Origin: Brevundimonas sp.
GTDB lineage: Bacteria; Pseudomonadota; Alphaproteobacteria; Caulobacterales; Caulobacteraceae
Assembly (NCBI RefSeq): GCF_030704825.1
Contig: NZ_JAUYNX010000018.1
Coordinates: 1-45,372, forward strand
DNA: 45,372 bases
Reading direction: 5' to 3'
Below, piece after piece: positions 8,003-15,620 of this stretch. The stretch's first letter is position 1. Each line of letters starts with the position of its first letter. The position numbers and the translations under genes were made by a program. Below the pieces are notes generated by a model. That model worked only from the letters and a program-made list of their open reading frames with translations. It was not told where the DNA came from and made no database searches.

Positions 8003-8069
8003 GCGGTCCGGCCAGCGCGCCCCCGCAGCCGGCCGGACCGCCACCGCGAACACCCCTCCCCAAGGGTGT
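8003..8069. repeat. Two strong stem-loops between the LD-carboxypeptidase and retropepsin genes
   Basis: GCGGTCCGGCC (8003-8013) and GGCCGGACCGC (8031-8041) are exact 11-base inverted arms with a 17-base loop. Next to them ACACCC (8050-8055) and GGGTGT (8064-8069) form a 6-bp hairpin. They sit in the 231-base gap (7943-8173), which I see no gene in. Neither has a T-run on the minus strand, so classical termination is unlikely. They may structure the 5' leader of the retropepsin transcript. Confidence 0.55.
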
Positions 8070-8173
8070 CGCGGGCTCGGGCGTGACGCCCCGTGAGCCC
8101 TCTGGATACGCATCTGACGCCGTCCGTCGCGATCCGTCGACCGCCTTCCCCGTCCGCGCGAGCGCCGGGTCGC

Positions 8174-8995
8174 CTATCGCGGGCCGAACGGCACCACCTT
8201 GTTGGCGCGGTCGTGGCCGATGTCGGCGGCGCCGAGCCAGGGAATCCCTGATCTCTGGCACCAGTAGCGGGCGATCTCCTCCGCGGTCAGGCCGAAATCG
8301 GGATCGTTCTCGACGATGTCCGACACCCGTCCCATGCGAATGCCCGCCACCTTCCGGATCGAGGCCTGCCCCGTCAGGTGGAACATCATCCGGTCGATCC
8401 GGTACAGCGGCTCGGACACGTCCTCCAGCATCAGCACATGACCGGTCAGGTCCGGCTCCAGGGCGGTGCCGACCAGGGCGTCGATGATGCTCAGGTTGAA
8501 AGCGACGGCCGGGCGCGGATCGTCCGCCAGCGACGGCTCCCACGACGAAGGGTCGCCGGACTTCAGCCAGTTGATCGCCCGCCAGGCCGTGGCGTCGTGG
8601 CGCACCGCGTCCGACGCCATCGGCCCATGCGCCACATGCGGGAACCCGGCCTTGTACAAGAGGGCCAGAATGCTGCCGGCGTCCGAATAACCCAGATACC
8701 GCTTCTTGCGCGCGACCGGCTCCAGCCGCGGCAGCACCGCCTCGGCGATCCGGCACGAGCCGTAGCCGCCGCGGGCGAACCAGACGGCGTCCAGACGCGG
8801 ATCGTTGGCGTATTCGATGAAGGCCGCCGCGCGGCTGGCGTCGTCGCCGCCGAAATGGCCGTGCTTGCCGAAGCTGGCCGGGTGGAACACGACCTTGACC
8901 GAACCGTCGGGAATATTCGCCGCGAACCATGCCTCGACGGCGTCGGCGCGGGCGCGGTTGAAGCGCGAACTGGCGTTGACGATGCCGATCTTCAT
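8174..8995 (-). CDS. ldcA: LD-carboxypeptidase (peptidase family S66)
   Basis: A 273-residue protein with the muramoyltetrapeptide LD-carboxypeptidase fold, a cytoplasmic enzyme that removes D-Ala from recycled murein tetrapeptide. Family blocks in order are: WFARGGYG (72-79), the nucleophile loop LGYSDAG (Ser104), LMLEDVSEPLYRIDR with the catalytic Glu, and a C-terminal GAADIGHD with the likely catalytic His. It is slightly shorter than E. coli LdcA (~304). It starts 67 bases from the divergent Mur ligase gene, which supports a recycling role. Some S66 members (MccF) cleave other amides, so that remains an alternative. Confidence 0.87.
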   Translation of the reverse strand: MKIGIVNASSRFNRARADAVEAWFAANIPDGSVKVVFHPASFGKHGHFGGDDASRAAAFIEYANDPRLDAVWFARGGYGSCRIAEAVLPRLEPVARKKRYLGYSDAGSILALLYKAGFPHVAHGPMASDAVRHDATAWRAINWLKSGDPSSWEPSLADDPRPAVAFNLSIIDALVGTALEPDLTGHVLMLEDVSEPLYRIDRMMFHLTGQASIRKVAGIRMGRVSDIVENDPDFGLTAEEIARYWCQRSGIPWLGAADIGHDRANKVVPFGPR

Positions 8996-9062
8996 GGACG
9001 TGTCTGGCCTCAGGCGTCGCCCGTGCTAGTCAGGCCGCCGGACATTCCCCGGTTTCGCCCTC

Positions 9063-10469
9063 ATGAATCAAGACGACTATTTCTTCTGCGGCATCGGCGG
9101 CTCGGGCATGCTTCCCCTCGCCATGATCGTCCAGGCGCGCGGCGGCCGTATCGAGGGCTCGGACCGGTCCCGGGACCAGGGCCGCACGCCGGAGAAATTC
9201 GCCTGGCTCGAAGCCCATGGCGTCGCGCTGCACCCGCAGGACGGCTCGGGCGTCGTGCGCGCGGACCAGATCGTCGTCGCCACGGGGGCCATCGAGGACA
9301 CGGTCCCCGACATCGGCGCGGCGACGCGCGCCGGCGCCCGCATCGTCACCCGTCCCGAATTGCTCAGCCAGCTGTTCAACGCCGCCCCGGTCTCGATCGG
9401 CGTGGCCGGCACCAGCGGCAAGTCGACCATCACCGGCATGATCGCCTGGATCCTGCACCGCGCCGGCCGCGAGCCCACGGTCATGAACGGCGCGGTGATG
9501 AAGAATTTCGCCGACGCCGACCACCCCTTCGCCAGCGCGCTGATCGGCGGCCCGGAGCTGTTCGTGTCCGAGGTCGACGAGTCCGACGGCTCAATCGCCC
9601 GCTACGCGCCGACGGTGGCCGTGGTCTCGAACATCTCGCTGGACCACAAGTCGATGGAGGAGCTGCGCGACCTGTTCGGCGGCTTCACCGGTCGCGCGGC
9701 CAGGGCGGTGCTCAACCTCGACAACGTCGAGACCCAGGCGTTGGCCCAGTTGCTGCCGCCGGACAAGGTCATCACCTTCGCCCTGGGCGAGGAGCGGGCC
9801 ACGCTGAACGCCCATGACCTCGAACCGCTGCCGACCGGCATACGCTTCACCGTGACGGAATCGGGCGGTGAGAGCCGCCTGCTTGAACTGCATGTTCCCG
9901 GCGCACACAACGCCGCCAACGCACTTGCGGCCATCGGCGCCGTTCGCGCCATCGGCGTGCCGCTGGAACAGGCCGTCGCGGCGCTGGAAACCTTCGCCGG
10001 CATCCGCCGCCGCATGGAGGTGGTCGGGACCGCCAGCGGCGTCACCGTCATCGACGACTTCGCCCACAACCCCGACAAGATCGCCGCCACCCTGAAGACG
10101 CTGCACGCCTTCGACGGCCGGCTGCTGATCCTGTTCCAGCCGCACGGCTTCGGCCCCCTGCGGCTGATGAAGGACGAGTTCATCGACGGCTTCGCCGGTC
10201 TGCTGCGCGAGGACGACGTCCTGCTGATGCCTGAGCCGGTCTATTACGGCGGCACGACCGACCGGTCGGTCGGCAGCGAGGACATCGCCGCCGGCGTCCG
10301 CGCCGCCGGCCGCTTCGCCGAGGCCCTTCCGACCCGCGAGGCCTGCGGCGACCGCCTGGTCGAGCTGGCCCGCCGCGGCGACCGCATCATCGTCATGGGC
10401 GCCCGCGACGACACCCTGTCGGTCTTCGCAGCGGAGCTTCTGGGCCGTCTGGGCGCTGAGGCTGGATGA
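9063..10469 (+). CDS. Mur ligase (Mpl/MurC-like), likely peptidoglycan recycling
   Basis: A 468-residue three-domain Mur ligase. The N-terminal UDP-binding domain starts [10 protein letters not shown]. The P-loop is GTSGKST (116-122), followed by [10 protein letters not shown] and NISLDHK metal/ATP motifs, the HNAANALAA hinge, and DDFAHNP with FQPH in the C-terminal domain. It is too different from a canonical MurC to serve as the housekeeping enzyme with confidence. The divergent LD-carboxypeptidase produces the tripeptide that Mpl re-attaches to UDP-MurNAc, so an Mpl-like role is inferred. The last codons overlap the TonB-receptor ATG (ATGA, 10466-10469). Confidence 0.82.
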   Translation: MNQDDYFFCGIGGSGMLPLAMIVQARGGRIEGSDRSRDQGRTPEKFAWLEAHGVALHPQDGSGVVRADQIVVATGAIEDTVPDIGAATRAGARIVTRPELLSQLFNAAPVSIGVAGTSGKSTITGMIAWILHRAGREPTVMNGAVMKNFADADHPFASALIGGPELFVSEVDESDGSIARYAPTVAVVSNISLDHKSMEELRDLFGGFTGRAARAVLNLDNVETQALAQLLPPDKVITFALGEERATLNAHDLEPLPTGIRFTVTESGGESRLLELHVPGAHNAANALAAIGAVRAIGVPLEQAVAALETFAGIRRRMEVVGTASGVTVIDDFAHNPDKIAATLKTLHAFDGRLLILFQPHGFGPLRLMKDEFIDGFAGLLREDDVLLMPEPVYYGGTTDRSVGSEDIAAGVRAAGRFAEALPTREACGDRLVELARRGDRIIVMGARDDTLSVFAAELLGRLGAEAG

Positions 10470-12484
10470 TCCAGGTCCCGCCGCCCCCGGAACAACTGCC
10501 CGAGGTCGTGGTCGCCGCCGCCCGCCTGCCGCCCGCCGCCGGCGAGGCCGCCTTCTCCGTCGTCCGCCTGACCGAAGCCGACCTGCGCACGGAACAGCGC
10601 CTCGACGAGGCCCTGGCCTCCGTCCCCGCCGTCTCCCTGTTCCGCCGCACCTCCAGCCTCGCCGCCAATCCGACCACCCAGGGAATCAGCCTCCGCGCCA
10701 TCGCCCCCTCCGGCGCCGGGCGCACCCTGGTCATCCTCGATGGCGTGCCGCTGAACGACCCCTTCGGCGGCTGGGTGATCTGGTCCCAGGTTCCGACCGG
10801 GAGCCTGTCCGGCCTCGACATCGTTCGCGGCTCGGGGGCGGGGCCCTACGGCGCCGGGGCCCTGACCGGCGTGATCTCGCTGCGCGAGCGGGACGACGGC
10901 GCCGTGCTCGACGCCTCGCTCGCCGAACGCGGCGGCGGGCGGCTGGCCGCGTCCGGCGCGACCTGGCTCGGTCCCGTCCGCCTCGTCGCCTCGGGCCAGT
11001 ACGAGACCAGCGACGGCTACGTCCCGGTACGGGGCGCGGCCGCCGGCGCCGCCGACACGCCTCTGGACCTCGAGACCCGCGGCGCCGCCCTGCGCGCCGA
11101 CATTCCGGTGTCGGAGGCCGTCGTCTCCCTGCGCGCCTCCGCCTTCGAGGAGGCGCGCGGCTCCGGCCTCGCCGGGGCCCGCGCCGCCGCCAGCGGAAAC
11201 AGCCTGTCCGCCACCGCCGCCGTCCAGCCGCGTGCCGACCGTCCGGGCTGGCGGCTCCAGGCCTGGCGGCGCGAAAGCGATCTGGCCAACACCTCCGTCG
11301 CCGTCTCCGCCGACCGCGCCTCCACCACCCCCGCCAACGACCAGTACGAGACTCCGGCGACCGGCTGGGGCCTCAACGCCGCCCTGCGCCGAACCACCGT
11401 CTCCGGCATCGGCCGCGCCGAATGGGAGCTGGGCGTCGACGCTCGCTTCAACGAGGGCGAGACCCGCGAGCGGTTCCGCTACATGGCCGGCGCCTTCACC
11501 CGCGACCGCGTCGCCGGGGGCGAGACCTCGGTCGTCGGCGCCTATGTCGAGGGCTCGTCGGCCATAGGCGCCTGGCTGTTCGCGGGGGGGCTGCGCCTCG
11601 ACCAGTGGCGCAGCGAGGGCGGGCGCCGTCTCGAACGCGACCTGGCCACCGGCCTGCCGACCCTCGACGAAACGGATCCCGACCGTTCGGGCCGGGTGGT
11701 CAGCGCCCGTCTGGCCGCTCGTCGCGACATCGGCGCCGGCCACGCCCTGCGCCTCGCCGCATACACCGGCTTCCGCTCCGCCACCCTGAACGAGCTGCAC
11801 CGTCCGTTCCGGGTCGGCAACGACCTGACCGAGGCCAACGCCGCGCTCGAACCCGAGCGCCTCTCCGGCGTGGAGGCGGGCTGGGCCTGGACCGGCGAGC
11901 GGACCTCGCTGACCGCGACCGCCTTCCGGACGGAGATCAGGGACGCCATCGTCAATGTCACCGTCGGCGAGGGTCCGGGCGTCTTCCCCCGCGCCGGCTT
12001 CGTGCCGGCCGGGGGCGTGCTGCGCCAGCGGATGAACGCGGGGACCATCGCCGCGACCGGGCTGGAGATCGACGGCCGGTTCGAGATCGCCGACGCCCTG
12101 TCGGTCCGCGCCGCCCTGTCGGCGACCGACGCCCGCGTCGACGGCGGCGCCCTCGCCCCCCAACTGACCGGCCTGCGCCCGGCCCAGGCCCCGATCTGGA
12201 GCGCGACGGCCGGCCTCGACTGGCGCGCGACCGGCCGCCTGACGGTGGCCGCCGACCTGCGCTGGGAGAGCCGCCGGTTCGAGGACGATCTCAACAGCCG
12301 GGTGCTGGAGGCCGGCGGAACGGTCGGTCTGCGCGCCGACTGGGCGGTCACCGACGCGGCCACGGTGTGGATCGCCGCCGACAACCTGTTCGACGCCGAA
12401 GTCGAGGTCTCCGAAACCGCCACGGGCGTCGCCGGCCTCGGCCCGCCGCGGACCCTCAGCCTCGGCGTCAGACTCTCGCTCTGA
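10466..12484 (+). CDS. TonB-dependent receptor without a visible signal peptide
   Basis: A 672-residue outer-membrane receptor. The plug domain is clear: [10 protein letters not shown] (a TonB-box-like start near residues 13-22), [32 protein letters not shown], then [23 protein letters not shown]. The barrel follows and ends LGVRLSL. The start is fixed at ATG 10466, because an in-frame TGA lies at 10457-10459. The chain then begins [16 protein letters not shown] with no export signal, which is abnormal for this family. The gene is translationally coupled to the Mur ligase and precedes the PepSY/ApbE genes, so its ligand is probably an iron chelate. This is inferred from context. Confidence 0.85.
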   Translation: MIQVPPPPEQLPEVVVAAARLPPAAGEAAFSVVRLTEADLRTEQRLDEALASVPAVSLFRRTSSLAANPTTQGISLRAIAPSGAGRTLVILDGVPLNDPFGGWVIWSQVPTGSLSGLDIVRGSGAGPYGAGALTGVISLRERDDGAVLDASLAERGGGRLAASGATWLGPVRLVASGQYETSDGYVPVRGAAAGAADTPLDLETRGAALRADIPVSEAVVSLRASAFEEARGSGLAGARAAASGNSLSATAAVQPRADRPGWRLQAWRRESDLANTSVAVSADRASTTPANDQYETPATGWGLNAALRRTTVSGIGRAEWELGVDARFNEGETRERFRYMAGAFTRDRVAGGETSVVGAYVEGSSAIGAWLFAGGLRLDQWRSEGGRRLERDLATGLPTLDETDPDRSGRVVSARLAARRDIGAGHALRLAAYTGFRSATLNELHRPFRVGNDLTEANAALEPERLSGVEAGWAWTGERTSLTATAFRTEIRDAIVNVTVGEGPGVFPRAGFVPAGGVLRQRMNAGTIAATGLEIDGRFEIADALSVRAALSATDARVDGGALAPQLTGLRPAQAPIWSATAGLDWRATGRLTVAADLRWESRRFEDDLNSRVLEAGGTVGLRADWAVTDAATVWIAADNLFDAEVEVSETATGVAGLGPPRTLSLGVRLSL

Positions 12485-12500
12485 GCGGCGATCGTTAGTA

Positions 12501-12517
12501 TTGCAAATCGTTCGCAA
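12501..12517. promoter_or_regulatory. Fur-like dyad before the PepSY-DUF2271-DUF4198-ApbE-reductase genes
   Basis: TTGCAAATCGTTCGCAA is a 17-base imperfect palindrome with TTGC/GCAA arms. It lies 18 bases before the GTG at 12536 and 16 bases after the receptor stop. Its TTGCR...YGCAA arms resemble those in front of the PiuA-type receptor gene further on. This suggests an iron-responsive promoter for the reductase genes separate from the receptor. Binding by Fur is inferred from pattern and context only. Confidence 0.45.
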
Positions 12518-12535
12518 CTTCGGCACAAGCCACGC

Positions 12536-13198
12536 GTGACCGAAGCCGCCGCCCCCGCCAGATCGCCCAAGGCGCCGAAGTCGGCGCTCAACGGCGCCCG
12601 CTCGTTCTGGCTCAAGCAACTGCACCAGTGGCACTGGATTTCCGCAGCCCTCAGCCTGATCGGCCTGCTGCTGTTCGCCGTCACCGGCGTCACCCTGAAC
12701 CACGCCCGCCAGATTCCGGCCGAACCGGTCACGACCGAGGCGATCGCGACCCTGCCGGCGCCGCTTCTGGCCCGCCTGTCGGCCTTCCCGGCCGTGACCA
12801 CCGATCCCGTTCCCGACGCCATCGCCCGCTGGGCGTCGGAGGCCTTCAGGGTCCAAATCGCCGGCCGGCCGACCGAGACCACAGCCGAAGAGATCTATGT
12901 CGCCCTGCCCGAGCCAGGCGGGGACGGCTGGCTGACCATCGACCGCGCCACAGGCGAGGCCCTGCGCGAGCGCACCACGCGCGGCTGGGTCGCCTGGCTC
13001 AACGACCTGCACAAGGGCCGCAACACCGGCCCGGTCTGGTACTGGTTCATCGACGTCTTCGCCGCCGCCTGCATCGTCTTCGCCGCCACCGGCTTCGGCC
13101 TCGCCTGGCTGCACGCCCGCCAGCGCCCCTCGACCTGGCCCCTCCTGGGCCTTGGCCTGCTGATCCCCGCCGTCATCGCCCTGCTGTTCATTCACTGA
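12536..13198 (+). CDS. PepSY-associated transmembrane protein
   Basis: A 220-residue inner-membrane protein starting at GTG 12536. Three transmembrane helices lie at about 34-54, 167-192 and 201-219, with a periplasmic PepSY-type loop between the first two. Histidines cluster at the membrane edges: His30 and His33 before helix 1, His56 after it, His159 before helix 2 and His193 after it. This spacing could bind hemes on both sides. In Pseudomonas PiuB the PepSY part is fused to a flavodoxin/reductase; here that part is a separate gene (15617-16981). Role: probable electron transfer across the membrane for ferric-siderophore reduction (inferred). Confidence 0.82.
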   Translation: MTEAAAPARSPKAPKSALNGARSFWLKQLHQWHWISAALSLIGLLLFAVTGVTLNHARQIPAEPVTTEAIATLPAPLLARLSAFPAVTTDPVPDAIARWASEAFRVQIAGRPTETTAEEIYVALPEPGGDGWLTIDRATGEALRERTTRGWVAWLNDLHKGRNTGPVWYWFIDVFAAACIVFAATGFGLAWLHARQRPSTWPLLGLGLLIPAVIALLFIH

Positions 13199-13207
13199 CG
13201 AGTCGCC

Positions 13208-13711
13208 ATGCGTAAGCTCACCCTCGCCCTCACCGCCGCCGCCAGCGCCGTCGCCGCGCCCGCCGTGGCCGCCGACCTGACCGTCTCGGTCGAGATTCCG
13301 CGCCTGACGGTCGCCGCCTATCACCGGCCCTATGTCGCCATCTGGATCGAGCGCCCGGATCAGACCGCCGTCCGCACCGTGGCCGTCTGGTACGAGGTCT
13401 CCAACGTCGCCGAGGGCAAGGACTGGCTCAAGGACATGCGCACCTGGTGGCGCCGCGGCGGCCGCGCCCTGGCCCTGCCCGCCGACGGAATCTCCAGCGC
13501 CACCAAGGCCCCGGGCCGCCACGCCGTCACCGTGCCGGGCGCCCGTCTGCGCGACCTGCCCGCCGGCGACTATGTCATGGTCGTCGAGGCCGCCCGCGAA
13601 CTGGGCGGGCGCGAGGCCGTGCGCGTCCCCTTCCGCTGGGGCGCCGCCAACACCGCCCGCGCCTCGGGCGCCACAGAACTCGGCGCCGTCGGCGTCGCCG
13701 TCACCCGCTAA
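13208..13711 (+). CDS. DUF2271 periplasmic protein
   Basis: A 167-residue protein with a Sec signal peptide (about residues 1-22, ending AVAA before DLTV). The mature part matches the DUF2271 type: VEIPRL, YHRPYVAIWIE, WYEVSNVAEGKDWLKDMRTWWR, PGRHAV, LPAGDYVMVVEAARELGG and a C-terminal ASGATELGAVGV. That last block contains SGAT (153-156), similar to the [ST]GA[ST] site where ApbE attaches FMN, and an ApbE gene follows two genes later. It begins 10 bases after the PepSY gene. The family has no firmly established function, and flavinylation here is a hypothesis. Confidence 0.8.
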   Translation: MRKLTLALTAAASAVAAPAVAADLTVSVEIPRLTVAAYHRPYVAIWIERPDQTAVRTVAVWYEVSNVAEGKDWLKDMRTWWRRGGRALALPADGISSATKAPGRHAVTVPGARLRDLPAGDYVMVVEAARELGGREAVRVPFRWGAANTARASGATELGAVGVAVTR

Positions 13712-13722
13712 GGAAGGCCGCC

Positions 13723-14523
13723 ATGAAGAAATCGCTCGCCCTGTTCGTCGCCCTCGCGGCCCTGGCCCTGCCGATGTCGGCCCAGGCCCACCGCGCCTGG
13801 CTGGCCCCGACCTCGACCGTCCTGTCCGGAACCGAGGCCTGGGTGAGTTTCGACGCCGGCATGTCGAACGGGGTCTTCATCCCGGACCACGCCGCCATGA
13901 ACCTGGCCGGACTGGTCATCACCGCGCCCGACGGCTCGACGGCGGCGCCGGAGAACATGATGCGCGGCCGCTATCGCTCGACCTTCGATCTGCACCTGAC
14001 CCGGCCGGGGACCTGGAAGGTCGCCAATGTCACGGGCGGCGTGATGGTCAGCTACAAACAGGGCGGCGAGCAGAAGCGCTGGCGCGGCGCCGAGGCGGAT
14101 ATGGCGGCCAACATCCCGGCCGACGCCACCGAGGTGGTCGCCACCCGCACCTTCAGCCGGGTCGAGACCTTCGTCACGCTCGGCGAACCGTCTGTTTCGG
14201 CCCTGACGCCGACGGGCGAGGGCATCGAACTGGTTCCGGTGACCCATCCCAATGATCTGGTGGTCGGCGAAGCGGCGACCTTCAAACTGGTGCGCGATGG
14301 TCGACCGGCCGCCGGCCTCGATGTGACCATCGCCCGCGGCGGCTCGCGCTATCGCGACAATCCGGAAGAGATCACGGTCAGGACCGGGTCCGACGGCGCC
14401 TTCACCGTCACCTGGCCCGGGTCGGGGATGTACTGGATGAACGCCTCGGTGCGGAGCCCCGCCTCGGGCGACCAGCCGGCCTACAGCGCCCAGTACAACG
14501 GCGTCGTGGAAGTCCTCCCCTGA
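13723..14523 (+). CDS. DUF4198 periplasmic protein
   Basis: A 266-residue protein with a Sec signal peptide ending SAQA, so the mature chain starts with His (HRAWLAPTS), a conserved feature of the family and a possible metal ligand. Two beta-rich halves follow. The first carries DAGMSNGVFIPDH; the second, beginning LVPVTHPNDLVVGEAATFKL, looks like an immunoglobulin-like carrier domain ending near WMNASVR. DUF4198 proteins were grouped with nickel-uptake proteins but also recur in iron-island gene sets with PepSY and ApbE. It starts 11 bases after the DUF2271 stop. Binding of iron or a chelate in the periplasm is inferred. Confidence 0.82.
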   Translation: MKKSLALFVALAALALPMSAQAHRAWLAPTSTVLSGTEAWVSFDAGMSNGVFIPDHAAMNLAGLVITAPDGSTAAPENMMRGRYRSTFDLHLTRPGTWKVANVTGGVMVSYKQGGEQKRWRGAEADMAANIPADATEVVATRTFSRVETFVTLGEPSVSALTPTGEGIELVPVTHPNDLVVGEAATFKLVRDGRPAAGLDVTIARGGSRYRDNPEEITVRTGSDGAFTVTWPGSGMYWMNASVRSPASGDQPAYSAQYNGVVEVLP

Positions 14524-14606
14524 CCGGCGGCGGCTCCGGCTCCACGGATGGCGCCCCGCCCCCGCCCATAGCGGGCGGGAACGCCGCCCCGCGTCCCGAC
14601 AATCGG

Positions 14607-15620
14607 GTGCTGATCCCGACCCACGGCCGCCGCCCCGGGCCGCCGCCCGGCGCCGGGATCGAGGACTTCGCCGGCGAGACCATGGGCACGACCTGGTCGG
14701 TTCGGCTGGTCCCGCCGCCCGGCCTCGGGCGCGAAGCCGCCCGGTCGGCCATCGAGGCGGAGTTGACCCGCATCGTCGCCCTGTTCAGCCACTGGGATCC
14801 GCGGTCGGAACTGTCCCGCCTCAACGCCGCCCCGCCCGGATTCTGGGCGGTGTCCGAGCCGTTCTGGGAGCTGCTCAACAAGGCCATGGACCTGGCCGAC
14901 GACACCAACGGCGCCTTCGATCCGGCGCTGGGCGCCCTGGTCGACCTGTGGGGCTTCGGCCCGCCCGGCCCCCGCCCGCTCAACGCCTTCGGGACCGGCC
15001 CGACCGTGCCCTTCGACGAGGAAATCGCCGCCGCCCGCGCCCTGTCGGGCTGGGGCATCGTCCGCTTCAACCGCGACGCCCGCGCCGTCCAGCAGCTGGG
15101 CGGGGTCAAACTGGACTTCTCCGGCGTCGCCAAGGGCCACGCCGTCGACCGCGTCTCCGAACGCCTGACCGCCCTCGGCGCGACCCACCACCTGGTCGAG
15201 ATCGGCGGCGAATTGCGCGGGGCCGGGGTCAAGCCCGACGGCCAGCCCTGGTGGGTCGAGCTGCAGCAGGCGCCGGACGCGCCGGGCCCCCGCACCGTCG
15301 CCGCCCTGTTCGACCTCGCGGTCGCCACCTCGGGCGACTGGGTCCGCGCCTACGAGGCCTGGGGCCAGACCTACAGCCACACCATCGACGGCCGCACCGG
15401 CCGACCCGTCGACAACGGCGTCGCGTCCGTCACCGTCCTGGCCGGGACGGCGATGTACGCGGACGCCATGGCCACGGCCCTGACGGTCATGGGACCCAGG
15501 GAAGGTCCCGACTATGCAGACGCCCTGAACATCGCCGCCGCCTTCGTGGTGCGCGGCGAGGACGGCCTGACCGAGGTCGTGAGCCCCGCCTTCGCCGCCA
15601 TGCTGACCGAGGGCGCGTGA
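14607..15620 (+). CDS. apbE: FAD:protein FMN transferase (ApbE family)
   Basis: The 337-residue ApbE domain is complete: ETMGTTWSVRL (24-34), HWDPRSELSRLN, the core TNGAFDPALGALVDLWGFG, GGVKLDFSGVAKGHAVD, VEIGGELRGAG, a Thr/Ser-Asp region VATSGDW, and HTIDGRTGRPVDNG. ApbE moves FMN from FAD to a Thr/Ser of target proteins, with Mg2+. The start at GTG 14607 has no good ribosome-binding site and could lie slightly upstream, but no upstream codon adds a signal sequence. The lack of an export signal is odd, since most bacterial ApbE act in the periplasm. Its stop overlaps the next start (GTGA). Confidence 0.9.
   Translation: MLIPTHGRRPGPPPGAGIEDFAGETMGTTWSVRLVPPPGLGREAARSAIEAELTRIVALFSHWDPRSELSRLNAAPPGFWAVSEPFWELLNKAMDLADDTNGAFDPALGALVDLWGFGPPGPRPLNAFGTGPTVPFDEEIAAARALSGWGIVRFNRDARAVQQLGGVKLDFSGVAKGHAVDRVSERLTALGATHHLVEIGGELRGAGVKPDGQPWWVELQQAPDAPGPRTVAALFDLAVATSGDWVRAYEAWGQTYSHTIDGRTGRPVDNGVASVTVLAGTAMYADAMATALTVMGPREGPDYADALNIAAAFVVRGEDGLTEVVSPAFAAMLTEGA

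Noticed and set aside
5820..8930. A 1036-codon open frame on the minus strand
   Set aside because: It lies opposite the zinc peptidase and in another frame across the retropepsin and LD-carboxypeptidase genes. Its translation is low-complexity Arg/Gly/Pro with no domain. It is an effect of high GC content.
10244..13522. A 1092-codon open frame opposite the TonB receptor
   Set aside because: Antisense to clear receptor and PepSY sequence, with Gly/Ala/Asp-rich translation and no motifs.
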